From: JABFRG01 sp038210445
Lineage (GTDB): Bacteria > Myxococcota_A > Polyangia > Polyangiales > Polyangiaceae
Assembly: GCA_038210445.1 (NCBI GenBank)
Contig: JBBQWQ010000022.1
Coordinates: forward strand, 62,001 to 126,000
Reading direction: 5' to 3'
DNA length: 64,000 nt
Shown: piece by piece, positions 8,612-17,119 of the stretch
Numbering within the stretch: the stretch's first letter is position 1
How the letters are laid out: every line of letters begins with the position of its first letter
Made by a program: the position numbers and the translations under genes
The notes under the pieces: model-generated
What the model saw: the letters and a program-made list of their open reading frames with translations, nothing else
Told to the model about the DNA's origin: nothing
The model's database searches: none

Positions 8612-10755
8612 TTGGCCTCCCGCTTCGCGCCGAACCACTCCATGAGCCGCGAGGTCCCGAAGAGCAGCACGAAGATCATCACCGCGTAGGCGGCCGCGTA
8701 GCCGAGTTGCGCATCGCGGGTGAAGGCCCAGCGATAGGCCGCGCTCACCAGGATGTCGGTGCTCTCGTCGGGCTCTCCGCCGGATACCAGGAACACGACG
8801 TTGAACATGTTGAAGGTCCACACGGCCCCCAAGGCCACCGCCGGCAACAGCGACGGTTTGAGCAGCGGGAACTTCACGCGCCAGAACACCTGCCAGGAGG
8901 TCGCGCCATCGACCTCGGCGGCCTCCAGTACCTCCTTGGGAATCGACGTGAGCGCGCCCATGGTCACCACCATCATGAACGGGAACCCCAGCCACACATT
9001 GGTGGCCACGTTGGCGGCCAGCGCGGTCGAGAACTTGGCGAACCACGAGATGGGCTCGGCGCCGAGCGCCGATAGAATGGCGTTGATGGCCCCGAACTGC
9101 CGGTGAAACATGCCCTTCCAGGAGAGCGCCGTGACGTACGAGGGCACCGCCCAGGGCAGAATGAGCAGCGTGCGGTAGAGCGGCCGAAGCCTGAGCTTTT
9201 CGCGCGACAGGAGCAGCGCAAGCGCCATGCCGATGCCCACGTGGAAAAGCACGTTGAGGACGGTCCACAAGATGGTCACCAGCAGCGTCAAATAGAACGA
9301 GCCGTGGCCCAGGAGATCGCCGCCGCGGGCGGTGAGGATGGCGGTGTAGTTGGCGAAGCCCACATAGGTCGGGTCTGCGCGCGTTCCGGCAAAGAACGAG
9401 GTGGCGGTGCCCGCGACGAGGGGGAGCACCACCAGCGCGAAGACGATGGCGGCCGCGTGGGTGACGTATCGGTACGCGGGCCTCGAGGCCTGCAGCTCCG
9501 CACGGAACCCCGGCTCGCGCACCCGCTGCACAATGCGAAAGGTGAGCAACAGGAGCGCCGCGCCCATCACCAGGAGCAGCGGCGTCTTGGGCGGCGGGGG
9601 CGGCGGCGGGCGAATGGCGTCGATGAACCGGGCCTTGGCTTCCTCGAGCGCTTCGTGCGGCGTGGCGTCGCCCCGGAGCGCCTTGCGCAGCGCCTGCTCG
9701 GCGGGCACCCAGGTGGCGCGCATGGTGGGCAACGTCGGCATGGGCATGGCGCCCTTGGCCGCATCGCGGAACGCTCGGGTGGTCTCGCTCTCGCCGGCGC
9801 CGCTGCCGCTCGCCACCACCTGTTTGCCCACGGCGCCGCGCACCCGCAGGGCCTCGGCGTCGGTGGCGAGCCAGTGCACGAAGGCCAGCACCTCGCTGCG
9901 CTGGGCGCCGTCGGGGGTGAGCATCGCCGCCTCGACGGTGAGGAACGGCCGGAGCGGCTTGCCGGTGGCGGCCAGCATGGGTAGCGGCAGCACCTTCACC
10001 TTCAGCGTAGAGCCGAGATCGGCCAGAAACCACGGCCCGCTGATGACGGCTGCGGCCCTGCCCGAGGTGAAGAGCTGCGTCACCAGCGCGGCGTCCGGCT
10101 CCTTTGCGAGCTTGGCCGACCAGGCCTTGGCGGTCTCGAGTGAGGCCTCGGCCTCCGGGCCCACCATGCCGAAGCTGCCGTCGGCCTGGAGCATCTGTCC
10201 GCCCCAGGCGTGCAGGATGGCGGCGTGGGCGTAGGCGCTCTGGGCCTCGTAGGCGAGGGGATACACGCCCTGGGGCATGGGGCTGTCGAGCAGCCCTTCC
10301 ATGGAGGCGATGCGCTTGGGCGCAAGGTCTTCGTTGACGATGAGCGCCAGGCACTTGCTCGCCAAGGGGACGCCGTAAATGGTGCCGTCGATGCGAAGGG
10401 GGTCAAGCACGCTCGCGTCGAAGTCGCCTTCGGCGGCCGCGGTGGCCGGCGCAACCAGATGGTTGCGGTGATACGAGGCCAGGCGCTCGTGGGCGTCGAT
10501 GAAGACGTCGGGCCCGTGACCATGGGGAATCGCCGCTTCGAGCTTGGATGCGTACGCGCCGTAGGGCAGGGCGAGCAGCTCGATGCGCACGCCGTGGGCG
10601 CGGCCGTACTCGAGCGACAGCTGCTCCAGGGCTTTGGCTTCGTTGCCCCGGTAGGCGTGCCATACGAAGATGGGCGGTCTCTCGGCCGGCGCGCAGGTGA
10701 TGAGCACCAGCAGCGAGAGGCAGAAGCAGGCGAAACGAAGAAGCCGCGTCATCAT
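8608..10755 (-). CDS. MalE-MalF fusion: maltodextrin-binding protein joined to ABC permease
   Basis: One 715-residue reading frame holds two proteins that are usually separate. Residues 1-21 are a signal peptide or anchor (LLVLITC, with Thr at -1, an imperfect lipobox). Residues about 28-380 are a CUT1-type solute-binding protein: FVWHAYRGNEAKALEQL at the start, GPDVFIDAHERL, IYGVPLASKCLALIVNED, and AAVISGPWFLADLG. A Pro run (383-389) follows, then one extra membrane helix (about 392-408) and a basic cytoplasmic segment. A complete MalF permease then runs from about residue 430, with the EAA loop at 611-634 (EAAEVDGATSWQVF). The topology agrees: binding protein outside, extra helix inward, MalF helices after. 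The start is ATG, overlapping the malK stop (ATGATGA). There is no separate malE in the window. It is expected to import maltodextrin with a tethered receptor. Confidence 0.92.
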   Translation of the reverse strand: MMTRLLRFACFCLSLLVLITCAPAERPPIFVWHAYRGNEAKALEQLSLEYGRAHGVRIELLALPYGAYASKLEAAIPHGHGPDVFIDAHERLASYHRNHLVAPATAAAEGDFDASVLDPLRIDGTIYGVPLASKCLALIVNEDLAPKRIASMEGLLDSPMPQGVYPLAYEAQSAYAHAAILHAWGGQMLQADGSFGMVGPEAEASLETAKAWSAKLAKEPDAALVTQLFTSGRAAAVISGPWFLADLGSTLKVKVLPLPMLAATGKPLRPFLTVEAAMLTPDGAQRSEVLAFVHWLATDAEALRVRGAVGKQVVASGSGAGESETTRAFRDAAKGAMPMPTLPTMRATWVPAEQALRKALRGDATPHEALEEAKARFIDAIRPPPPPPPKTPLLLVMGAALLLLTFRIVQRVREPGFRAELQASRPAYRYVTHAAAIVFALVVLPLVAGTATSFFAGTRADPTYVGFANYTAILTARGGDLLGHGSFYLTLLVTILWTVLNVLFHVGIGMALALLLSREKLRLRPLYRTLLILPWAVPSYVTALSWKGMFHRQFGAINAILSALGAEPISWFAKFSTALAANVATNVWLGFPFMMVVTMGALTSIPKEVLEAAEVDGATSWQVFWRVKFPLLKPSLLPAVALGAVWTFNMFNVVFLVSGGEPDESTDILVSAAYRWAFTRDAQLGYAAAYAVMIFVLLFGTSRLMEWFGAKREAK

Positions 10756-11852
10756 TCGGCAGCGAGCGCGAGGTCCGTTTCGGTGTCGAACAGATGCACG
10801 CGCCCCGCCGGAACCTGCAGGTCGACCTTGCTGCCGGCGCGCACGCTCCGCGCCTCGTCGCCCGAGAGGCGCGCCACGAAGGGCGTGCGCTCGCCGAGCG
10901 TGCCGTGGGCGAAGGCCTCGGAGCCGAGCGCCTCGACCAGGTCCACCGCGAACGTGCCGAAGCCCCGCCCCGCTTCCGCGAGGTGAACGTCTTGCGGGCG
11001 GATGCCCACCGTGGCCTTGCCGCTCGGAACGTTGCGAAAGAGCGAAGGTTCCAGGCCCACGCGCACGCCGCCGGCGACCGCGAAGATCGCGTCGCCTTCG
11101 CGCTCGACCCGACCCTCGAAGAAGTTGATTCGCGGCGAGCCCAGAAACGCCGCCACGAACTTGGTGCGCGGCCGCTCGTACACGTCGAGCGGCGCACCCT
11201 TTTGCTCCACCTGCCCGCGGTTGAGCACCCACAACGTATCGGCCAAGGTCATGGCCTCCACCTGATCGTGGGTCACGTACAGCGTGGTGGCGCCGATGCG
11301 CTCGTGCAGCCTTCGAATCTCCACCCGCACCTCCGCCCGCAGCGCGGCGTCGAGGTTCGAGAGGGGCTCGTCGAACAAGTAGATGCTGGCCCGGCGCACC
11401 ACGGCGCGACCCATGGCGACGCGCTGGCGCTGACCACCGGAGAGCTGCTTCGGCAAGCGATCGAGGAGCGCGTCGAGGCCCAGCATGGCGCTGGCTTCCT
11501 GGATGCGCTCTGCCACGATCGCAGGGTCGGTGTTGCGCAGGCGCAGGCCGAAGGCGAGGTTGTCGCGGACCGTGAGGTGCGGATAGAGCGCGTAGCTCTG
11601 GAACACCATGGCCACGTCGCGATCGCGCGGCGGCAGGTGGGTGACGTCGCGCCCGGCCAGCTCCAGGGTGCCTTCGTCGGCGGTCTCGAGACCTGCGACG
11701 AGCCGCAAGAGCGTGCTCTTGCCGCAGCCGCTCGGCCCCACGAGCACGGCGAACGTACCCTCGGGGATCTCGAGGTCCACGCCCTTTAGAATCGGGTTCG
11801 GCCCAAAGGCTTTCTTGACGCCGCGTGCAACGCAGCGAAGCGAGGCAGACAC
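10752..11852 (-). CDS. malK: Maltose-type ABC transporter ATPase MalK
   Basis: 366-residue cytoplasmic ATPase that powers the MalEF/MalG importer. The nucleotide-binding domain shows Walker A GPSGCGKST (39-47), Q-loop Gln85 (MVFQSYALYPHLTV), signature LSGGQ (137-141), Walker B IYLFDE (157-162), D-loop SNLDAAL and switch His195 (VTHDQVEAMTLAD). The C-terminal 130 residues are the TOBE/OB regulatory domain seen in MalK/UgpC, with VGIRPQDVHL and a second segment ending in VDLQVPAGRVHLFD. The start is GTG and no strong ribosome-binding site is visible. It is the first gene of the operon, and the 103 bases before it presumably hold the promoter. Specificity for maltodextrin is inferred from the two nearby amylases and the porin. 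Confidence 0.95.
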   Translation of the reverse strand: MSASLRCVARGVKKAFGPNPILKGVDLEIPEGTFAVLVGPSGCGKSTLLRLVAGLETADEGTLELAGRDVTHLPPRDRDVAMVFQSYALYPHLTVRDNLAFGLRLRNTDPAIVAERIQEASAMLGLDALLDRLPKQLSGGQRQRVAMGRAVVRRASIYLFDEPLSNLDAALRAEVRVEIRRLHERIGATTLYVTHDQVEAMTLADTLWVLNRGQVEQKGAPLDVYERPRTKFVAAFLGSPRINFFEGRVEREGDAIFAVAGGVRVGLEPSLFRNVPSGKATVGIRPQDVHLAEAGRGFGTFAVDLVEALGSEAFAHGTLGERTPFVARLSGDEARSVRAGSKVDLQVPAGRVHLFDTETDLALAAE

Positions 11853-11955
11853 GTGTGCGGTTGTACACGCAAAGCCCGGCCAGTTCGAAGCGCGACCGTC
11901 ATCGGGCAGAGCTTTTCCGCCGGGCTGTCAGACGCGTTGCGTCAAACGGCGACCT

Positions 11956-13338
11956 TCAAGCCGGGTCGAGGCGCGATAGCTCGTCGAGCAGGTAGACGTT
12001 CGCCACCATGGTCTTGCGGAAAACCCCCACGTGCATGGACTCGTTGGGACCATGGGCGGTGGTCTCGGGATCGATGACGCCGTTGAGGATGAGCGGGAGC
12101 TTGCCGAAGCGCCGCCCGAAGAGGGCCACGAACGGGATGGAACCGCCGACCCCGATGCGCGAGAGCTTGCGGCCCCAGGCCTTGGCGTACGCGCGGTCGG
12201 CAGCTTCGAAGGCCGGGCCCTGGGGCACGTAGTCCCAGGACGACGCGCCGCCGCCCAGCTCCACGATGCGCACGCGCGCGTTCGCGGGCACCTCCTTCGT
12301 AAGCTCGAGGGTCACCGCCGCGAGGAGCTCGTCCTTGGTTTGTTGCGGGGCGATGCGGCACGAGATGCGCGCCGACGCGGCCTTGCGAATGGCATTCTTC
12401 TCGGAGCCCGGCGCCGGCAACGTGGTGGAGAGGATGGTAATGGCCGGCTGCCGCCACGCCCACGCCGCGGGGCTGAGCTCGCGGTCGGGCAGGGGCGACA
12501 CGCCCTCGAGCAGGTGCGCGCCGCTTCGCACCACCGGGGGATCGAGCGGCACCTGCCGGGAGTCCTTCATCCAGGCTGCGTCTACCGGCCGGCGCCCCAC
12601 CTGCATGCGTCCGTCTTCGTCCACCAGCCGCGCGAGGAGCTTCACGAGGATCATCGCCGGGTCTGGCGCGAGGTTGCCCCAGAGGCCGGAGTGCACGTCG
12701 CACTCGGCGGTCTCCACCACCACGTCGAGCTCGAGGAGGCCGCGCAGGCTCACCGTGAGCCCGGGGATCTCCACGCTGGGATTCTCGCAGTCGGTGAGCA
12801 CCATCACGTCGGCGGCAAAGGCGTCCGGGTGCGCGTCCATGTAGCGCTCTAGGTTCGGGCTCCCGATCTCCTCCTCGCCCTCGATCAAGAGCTTCACGTT
12901 GCACGGCAGGCCGCCGGTCTCGGCGATCCACGCCTCGAGGCCCACGAGGTGGCTCAGCCAGCCGCCCATGTCGTCGGCAGAGCCGCGGCCGTACACACGG
13001 TCGCCTTTGCGCACCAGCTCGTGCGGCGGCGTGTTCCAGACCTCGCCCTTCACCGGCTGGATGTCAAAGTGTCCGTAGATGAGCACGGTGGGGCGCGTGG
13101 GTCCCGCTTGCGTCCACTCGGCCGCCACGCACGGGTGGGCGCCGGGCAGCTCGAGCACCCGCGCGCGGGCGAATCCCGCGGCCGCGAGATCGTCCACGAT
13201 GTGCCGCGCCAGCTTCGCGACGTCGGCGGCGTGCGCCGGATCCGACGAGATGGCAGGCACGGCGACGTAGCGGCCCAGGCGCGCCAGCGCCTCATCGAGG
13301 GAGGCGTCGACGCGAGCGGCAATGCGAGAGGCGGTCAT
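11956..13338 (-). CDS. M20 family metallopeptidase (dipeptidase)
   Basis: 460-residue dinuclear zinc peptidase, the usual length for carnosinase/PepV-like dipeptidases, probably cytoplasmic since no signal peptide is seen. Metal and catalytic residues are visible: YGHFDIQP (His90, Asp92), GRGSADDMGG (Asp122/123 pair, bridging ligand), EGEEEIGS (Glu155-157, catalytic base and ligand) and the C-terminal AHGPNESMH (His429). The lid domain lies between about 190 and 350. The start ATG gives MTASRIAARVD; an in-frame extension to 13461 adds 41 Cys/Arg-rich residues that overlap the tRNA terminator and do not look coding. The gene follows tRNA-Asp and precedes malK on the same strand, but a 103-base gap separates it from malK. 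Confidence 0.92.
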   Translation of the reverse strand: MTASRIAARVDASLDEALARLGRYVAVPAISSDPAHAADVAKLARHIVDDLAAAGFARARVLELPGAHPCVAAEWTQAGPTRPTVLIYGHFDIQPVKGEVWNTPPHELVRKGDRVYGRGSADDMGGWLSHLVGLEAWIAETGGLPCNVKLLIEGEEEIGSPNLERYMDAHPDAFAADVMVLTDCENPSVEIPGLTVSLRGLLELDVVVETAECDVHSGLWGNLAPDPAMILVKLLARLVDEDGRMQVGRRPVDAAWMKDSRQVPLDPPVVRSGAHLLEGVSPLPDRELSPAAWAWRQPAITILSTTLPAPGSEKNAIRKAASARISCRIAPQQTKDELLAAVTLELTKEVPANARVRIVELGGGASSWDYVPQGPAFEAADRAYAKAWGRKLSRIGVGGSIPFVALFGRRFGKLPLILNGVIDPETTAHGPNESMHVGVFRKTMVANVYLLDELSRLDPA

Positions 13339-13426
13339 TCTTTGGCGACTACACCAAAATGTCCGGCATCGCAAAAGCGACGACCGCCCGCTCGCCCGCA
13401 TGCGGCGGTTCAACGCACAAAAGGCA

Positions 13427-13463
13427 AAATGCACGTCACGCGTTATCGGCGGGACGTGCACTT
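13427..13463 (-). terminator. Probable terminator of tRNA-Asp
   Basis: Inverted repeat with 11-base arms (13427-13437 and 13453-13463, one mismatch: AAATGCACGTC / GACGTGCACTT). Read on the minus strand, the stem is followed by TGCCTTTTGTG. It lies 47 bases past the 3' end of the tRNA. Confidence 0.55.
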
Positions 13464-13510
13464 CACTTTGTCACAGGCTCCGACTGCCCGTACTGGCGCA
13501 GTCGACTGAG

Positions 13511-13584
<74 letters not shown>

Positions 13585-13664
13585 AGAACTTCTGGGAGCC
13601 CCGTCTTTAGTCTTATCCCTCTGAGGCGTCCACTCTTTTGTGCGCTTCGTGCATGATGATTTTC

Positions 13665-14867
13665 ATGAGGCCTCTCCGACTCGTCTTCCTCGCCTGCGCC
13701 TCGGGGCTGCTCGCCGCGGCGGGCGTGCGCGCGCTGGCTGCGTGCTCGCCCTACGAAGACCCGTGTCGGCTGATCGCCGAGCGTGTGCTGTTGCCGAGGC
13801 CCGGCGCCGGCGTGTGGTCGCTCGAGGAGCGCAGCGACGGAACACTCCTCGTCACCTCGGCATTCCGCGCGACCCTGCGCGACGGCGGCGCGCTCCCTTA
13901 CCCCGGGCGCTTCGACTTCGTACATCTCGACGCATCCGGCCTGGTGCTCGAGCGGCGGTCGGCGCTGGTGCCGACGGAGCTTGTGACGCGCGTGGGGAGC
14001 AGCGATGGCGTGGGCGTGGTCTGGCTCCCGGGCGGAGCGCTCGTGCACTGGGTGGAGGTCGACAATCGCACCGAGCCCAACGGCGAGAACGTGGTGCGAT
14101 CGCGCATCCGGGTGAGCTTCGTGACCGCGCGCTTACCCAAGCCGGTGCCGCCGCCGCTGCCGGTGGACCTCGCTTCCTGCGACCGCTGCATCCTGCGGCT
14201 CGATTCGTCGATCACCCAAGATGGCGCCCTGCTCGTGTACGCAAAAACCGAGACCTCGGCCGCGGCGCGCGGCGGCGACGGCTCGTTCGCGTTCGCGGCG
14301 TTCGACGGTGAGGGCGCGCTGCGGGCGCGCGGCCCTCTGCCGTGGGCCGGCACCGGCTCGTCGTTTCGGCTGCAGCCGGCCCCGAGCGGCACCTTGCTGG
14401 TGGCGGGCGCGCGGGCGGGGCGCCTCGGGTCCGACGGCACGCTCCTCGACGGGCCCTTTCCCTTGCCTTCCGCGGCCGCCGTTCTGGGCGCCCGGCCGGA
14501 GCACGATCTGACCGCGGCCTGGGCCTCCGGGAGCGCAGACGGCGGCGGGGCGCCCACCGGCATCGGCCTCGACATTTGGGTTGCACACTACACGGGTTCT
14601 TCGTTGGGGCAGCCGCGCCGCGCCACCAGCGCCAGCGGCCCCCGCGCGGTGGCCTTCGACGAGGCGCAGGGCTTCGGCGTGCTCTCCACGGAAGGAAAGG
14701 TTTCGTACCTCTCGTGGCTGCTGCCGAACGGCGTCAAGCGCGGCGGTGACGTGCGCATGGGCGACGACGAAGGCACGCATTACCTGCGCTTCGACGGGCC
14801 TCGGCTCCTCGACGTGACCTCCACCAGCCAGGGTATCGTCGAGCGGGAGGTGCAGTGTGTCCGCTGA
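13665..14867 (+). CDS. Predicted lipoprotein of unknown function
   Basis: 400-residue protein that I do not recognise. The signal peptide is clear (RPLRLVFLACASGLLAAAGV) and ends in a lipobox-like ALAAC. The mature part is beta-rich with recurrent short segments of the form 'Gly-Thr-Leu-Leu-Val' and Asp-Gly turns, such as ERSDGTLLVTSAF and PAPSGTLLVAGARAG, which suggests a beta-propeller or beta-sandwich. In-frame ATGs at 13653 and 13656 are alternatives to the chosen ATG at 13665. The gene ends 11 bases inside the next one, a secreted protein with a metal-binding-like motif, so the two probably act together at the envelope. Confidence 0.75.
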   Translation: MRPLRLVFLACASGLLAAAGVRALAACSPYEDPCRLIAERVLLPRPGAGVWSLEERSDGTLLVTSAFRATLRDGGALPYPGRFDFVHLDASGLVLERRSALVPTELVTRVGSSDGVGVVWLPGGALVHWVEVDNRTEPNGENVVRSRIRVSFVTARLPKPVPPPLPVDLASCDRCILRLDSSITQDGALLVYAKTETSAAARGGDGSFAFAAFDGEGALRARGPLPWAGTGSSFRLQPAPSGTLLVAGARAGRLGSDGTLLDGPFPLPSAAAVLGARPEHDLTAAWASGSADGGGAPTGIGLDIWVAHYTGSSLGQPRRATSASGPRAVAFDEAQGFGVLSTEGKVSYLSWLLPNGVKRGGDVRMGDDEGTHYLRFDGPRLLDVTSTSQGIVEREVQCVR

Positions 14868-16170
14868 CCCGCGGCGTCGATGGGCGCGCCGCTGCGCCGC
14901 TGCGCTCGTGGGCGCAGTGGGCTGGCTCGGCGCCCCGGCGGCAGCGGGAGCGCAGGCGGTCCCCGGCGACGAGATCGTGCTCTTGGGCGATCCCAAGCTC
15001 GCGGCGGAGGGCGGCGTGCGTACCGTCGACAGCTTGCGACGTGCGCTGCAGGGCTACGAGCGGGCCTTTCCGCAGCTCTTTCAGCCGCACGGGTCGGTGT
15101 GGCTGCGCGGCGCGTTCGGCGTGGCGCGGCTGGCCAAGCTGCTGCTCCTCGACGTGCCACTGGTCTCGCTCGAGGGCACGTTCCTGCACGAGGTGTACGG
15201 GCACGGCGCCCGCGGCCGTGAAGGCGGCCGCACCCTCGACTACCAGTTCCGGCTCCCGTTTCCCTATTCGCTGCTGGCCAAGGACGGCGAGTTTGCCGCG
15301 TTCACCCAGCCCGACCGCGGCGGCGCCTCGCGCGACGAGGACATCTTGTTCACGTTGGGCGGCGTGGAGGCCAACCTCTTCACCGCGCAGCTGGTGCTGC
15401 GGCGCGCCATGGTCACCGGGCGCATGCACACCAGCGATGCGCTCTTGTACTTCGGGAAGCTCAACTACATGGACAGCTTCCTGGCGTCGTCGCTGGAGCG
15501 GCCCGCGGCCAGCGCGTCCAACGACGTCTCCACCTACGTGACCCTGCTCCAGGATCGCGCCAATCGTCCGCGCCCGCAGGACCGCCAGCAGATCGCGCGG
15601 AACCTGCGCGCCGCGTACTTGTGGAACCTGGCCGACCCCTTCCTGCTCTTCTCCGCCTACGCGGCGGTGCGCCACGTGGTCACCGGCGAACGCAGCCAGC
15701 CACTGCCGACGCTCCGGGCCTTCGGCGTGCACTTCTGGCCGTCGCTTCGCTTCAACCTCTCGCCGTGGGGCGCGGAGCACTACCTGGGCGTCGACGTACG
15801 CTCCCCCAAAGGCGTGCTGGCCGAGCCCTACGTTCGCGTGGGGTCGAGCGGCCTCTACCGCTACGTCGGCGCGGGCTTCCACCTAGAAGGCATCGAGACG
15901 GGCCGCCTTCGGCTGGGGGCCGACGTCGACGTCTGGAGTCAGCCACAATATGTGCAGAATGCACGCAACGTATACCAGCGCGAGCAGGTGGGCGGTTTGG
16001 CGGTGGCCGCCGCCGTCACCGCGCGCGTGTACGGACCGCTCTCGCTCGCCGGCAAGCTCGGGGTGAAGACCGATGGCTATGTGCAGGCGCAGCCCATGGC
16101 GGCCGGCGTCTTCGGCTTCGTGGGCGTGGCCATCGGTGGGCTGCCTTCGCTCACCGCGCCGCTCCCCTGA
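14857..16170 (+). CDS. Secreted protein with HExxGH motif, function unknown
   Basis: 437 residues with a signal peptide (ALVGAVGWLGAPAAAGAQA, cleavage near 34). Residues 108-117 read TFLHEVYGHG, a His-Glu-x-x-Gly-His hexapeptide (His111, Glu112, His116). That spacing is known from family M49 (dipeptidyl-peptidase III), not the common HExxH. A conserved-looking LGGVEANLFTAQ at 167-178 could supply a further acidic ligand (Glu171). The rest does not resemble M49. After about residue 215 the chain alternates in a way that suggests outer-membrane strands (WPSLRFNLSPWGAEHYLGVDV, LRLGADVDVWSQ, ARVYGPLSLAGKLGVKTDG). It starts at GTG, 11 bases inside the preceding lipoprotein gene. A membrane-bound metallopeptidase or a beta-barrel with a metal site are both possible. 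Confidence 0.7.
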   Translation: MSADPRRRWARRCAAALVGAVGWLGAPAAAGAQAVPGDEIVLLGDPKLAAEGGVRTVDSLRRALQGYERAFPQLFQPHGSVWLRGAFGVARLAKLLLLDVPLVSLEGTFLHEVYGHGARGREGGRTLDYQFRLPFPYSLLAKDGEFAAFTQPDRGGASRDEDILFTLGGVEANLFTAQLVLRRAMVTGRMHTSDALLYFGKLNYMDSFLASSLERPAASASNDVSTYVTLLQDRANRPRPQDRQQIARNLRAAYLWNLADPFLLFSAYAAVRHVVTGERSQPLPTLRAFGVHFWPSLRFNLSPWGAEHYLGVDVRSPKGVLAEPYVRVGSSGLYRYVGAGFHLEGIETGRLRLGADVDVWSQPQYVQNARNVYQREQVGGLAVAAAVTARVYGPLSLAGKLGVKTDGYVQAQPMAAGVFGFVGVAIGGLPSLTAPLP

Positions 16171-16183
16171 TCCCTCGCCGCGG

Positions 16184-17119
16184 TCAGCCGTTCCAGGTCT
16201 CGTCGAGCACCGACAGCACCGTCTGCGCCAGCGGCACCTGCGGGCGAAAGCCCAAGAGCTCCCGGGCCCGCTTGTCGTCGACCATACACACGAAGCGGAT
16301 GTGATCCAGCTCCGGCGCGGGAAAGCTGGTGAGCCGCAGGGACCACAGCCGCCGCATCGCCAGCTTGCCCAGCGTGTAGGGGATCGGCAGCGCCGCCTTA
16401 CCGAGGATGCGCACCGCGTGCGAGAGCGGCATGGGGTCGGGGCCGGCGACGTTGAACACGCCGCGCACCTGGGGCTCGAGCGCGCGCAGGATGGCGCCCA
16501 CCACGTCTTGCTCCTGGATGACCTGAATCATCGGGTCGAAGCCGAGCAGCGTGGGAATGGGATTGAGCCGCAAGAAATTCGACGCCGCGTTGCGCACGGT
16601 TCCGAGAATGTGCACCGGCCGCAAGATGACCGTCTCGGTGCGGGGCTCCTTCCAGAAGAAGCTTTGGGCCAGAATGTCGACCTCCACGAGATCGCGAATC
16701 TCGCTGAACCGCGCGCCGCCCAGGAGCGGCGCGTCTTCCGATAGGAACTGCGGGTTGTCGGGCTGCGGGCCGTACACGTTGGCGCTGGAGAGCACGATGA
16801 GCTTGGGCACCTCGAACTGGGCCACGTACTCGAGGAGCTTGGCGAAGCCGGAGACGTTCCAGGAGTGGTGCTCCGCGGCGGAGGCGCGGGGATCGTGCAT
16901 GATACCCAGGTGCACCACCGCGCGCGGGCGATGTGCGCGAAACACTTCCTTCAGCTTCTTGCGGCGCACGTCGAGCTGCTCGTGCACCACATCGGCGGGC
17001 TTGTCGTCGAAGGCGCGCCGATCGACCCCCACCACCGACGACGTTCTGTGCAGCGCCCGCACCAGGCGTTTGCCCAAGCGGCCGCAGGCTCCAGTGACCA
17101 GGATGGGCCGCTCCGTCAA
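16184..17119 (-). CDS. NAD-dependent epimerase/dehydratase-like SDR lacking the Tyr-Lys pair
   Basis: 311-residue extended short-chain dehydrogenase. The Rossmann motif is intact (ILVTGACGRLGKRLV), and the segment LSSANVYGPQ matches the strand before the active site. The place where YxxxK is expected reads FSEIR (in GARFSEIRDLVEVDI), so Phe and Arg stand where catalytic Tyr and Lys should be. It may bind NAD(P) without classical catalysis. The start is TTG, overlapping the acyltransferase stop (TTGA), with GGGAGAG about 10 bases upstream; no ATG or GTG is suitable in frame. Its partner is the acyltransferase just upstream, so a role in lipid or glycolipid metabolism is the best inference. Confidence 0.82.
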   Translation of the reverse strand: MTERPILVTGACGRLGKRLVRALHRTSSVVGVDRRAFDDKPADVVHEQLDVRRKKLKEVFRAHRPRAVVHLGIMHDPRASAAEHHSWNVSGFAKLLEYVAQFEVPKLIVLSSANVYGPQPDNPQFLSEDAPLLGGARFSEIRDLVEVDILAQSFFWKEPRTETVILRPVHILGTVRNAASNFLRLNPIPTLLGFDPMIQVIQEQDVVGAILRALEPQVRGVFNVAGPDPMPLSHAVRILGKAALPIPYTLGKLAMRRLWSLRLTSFPAPELDHIRFVCMVDDKRARELLGFRPQVPLAQTVLSVLDETWNG

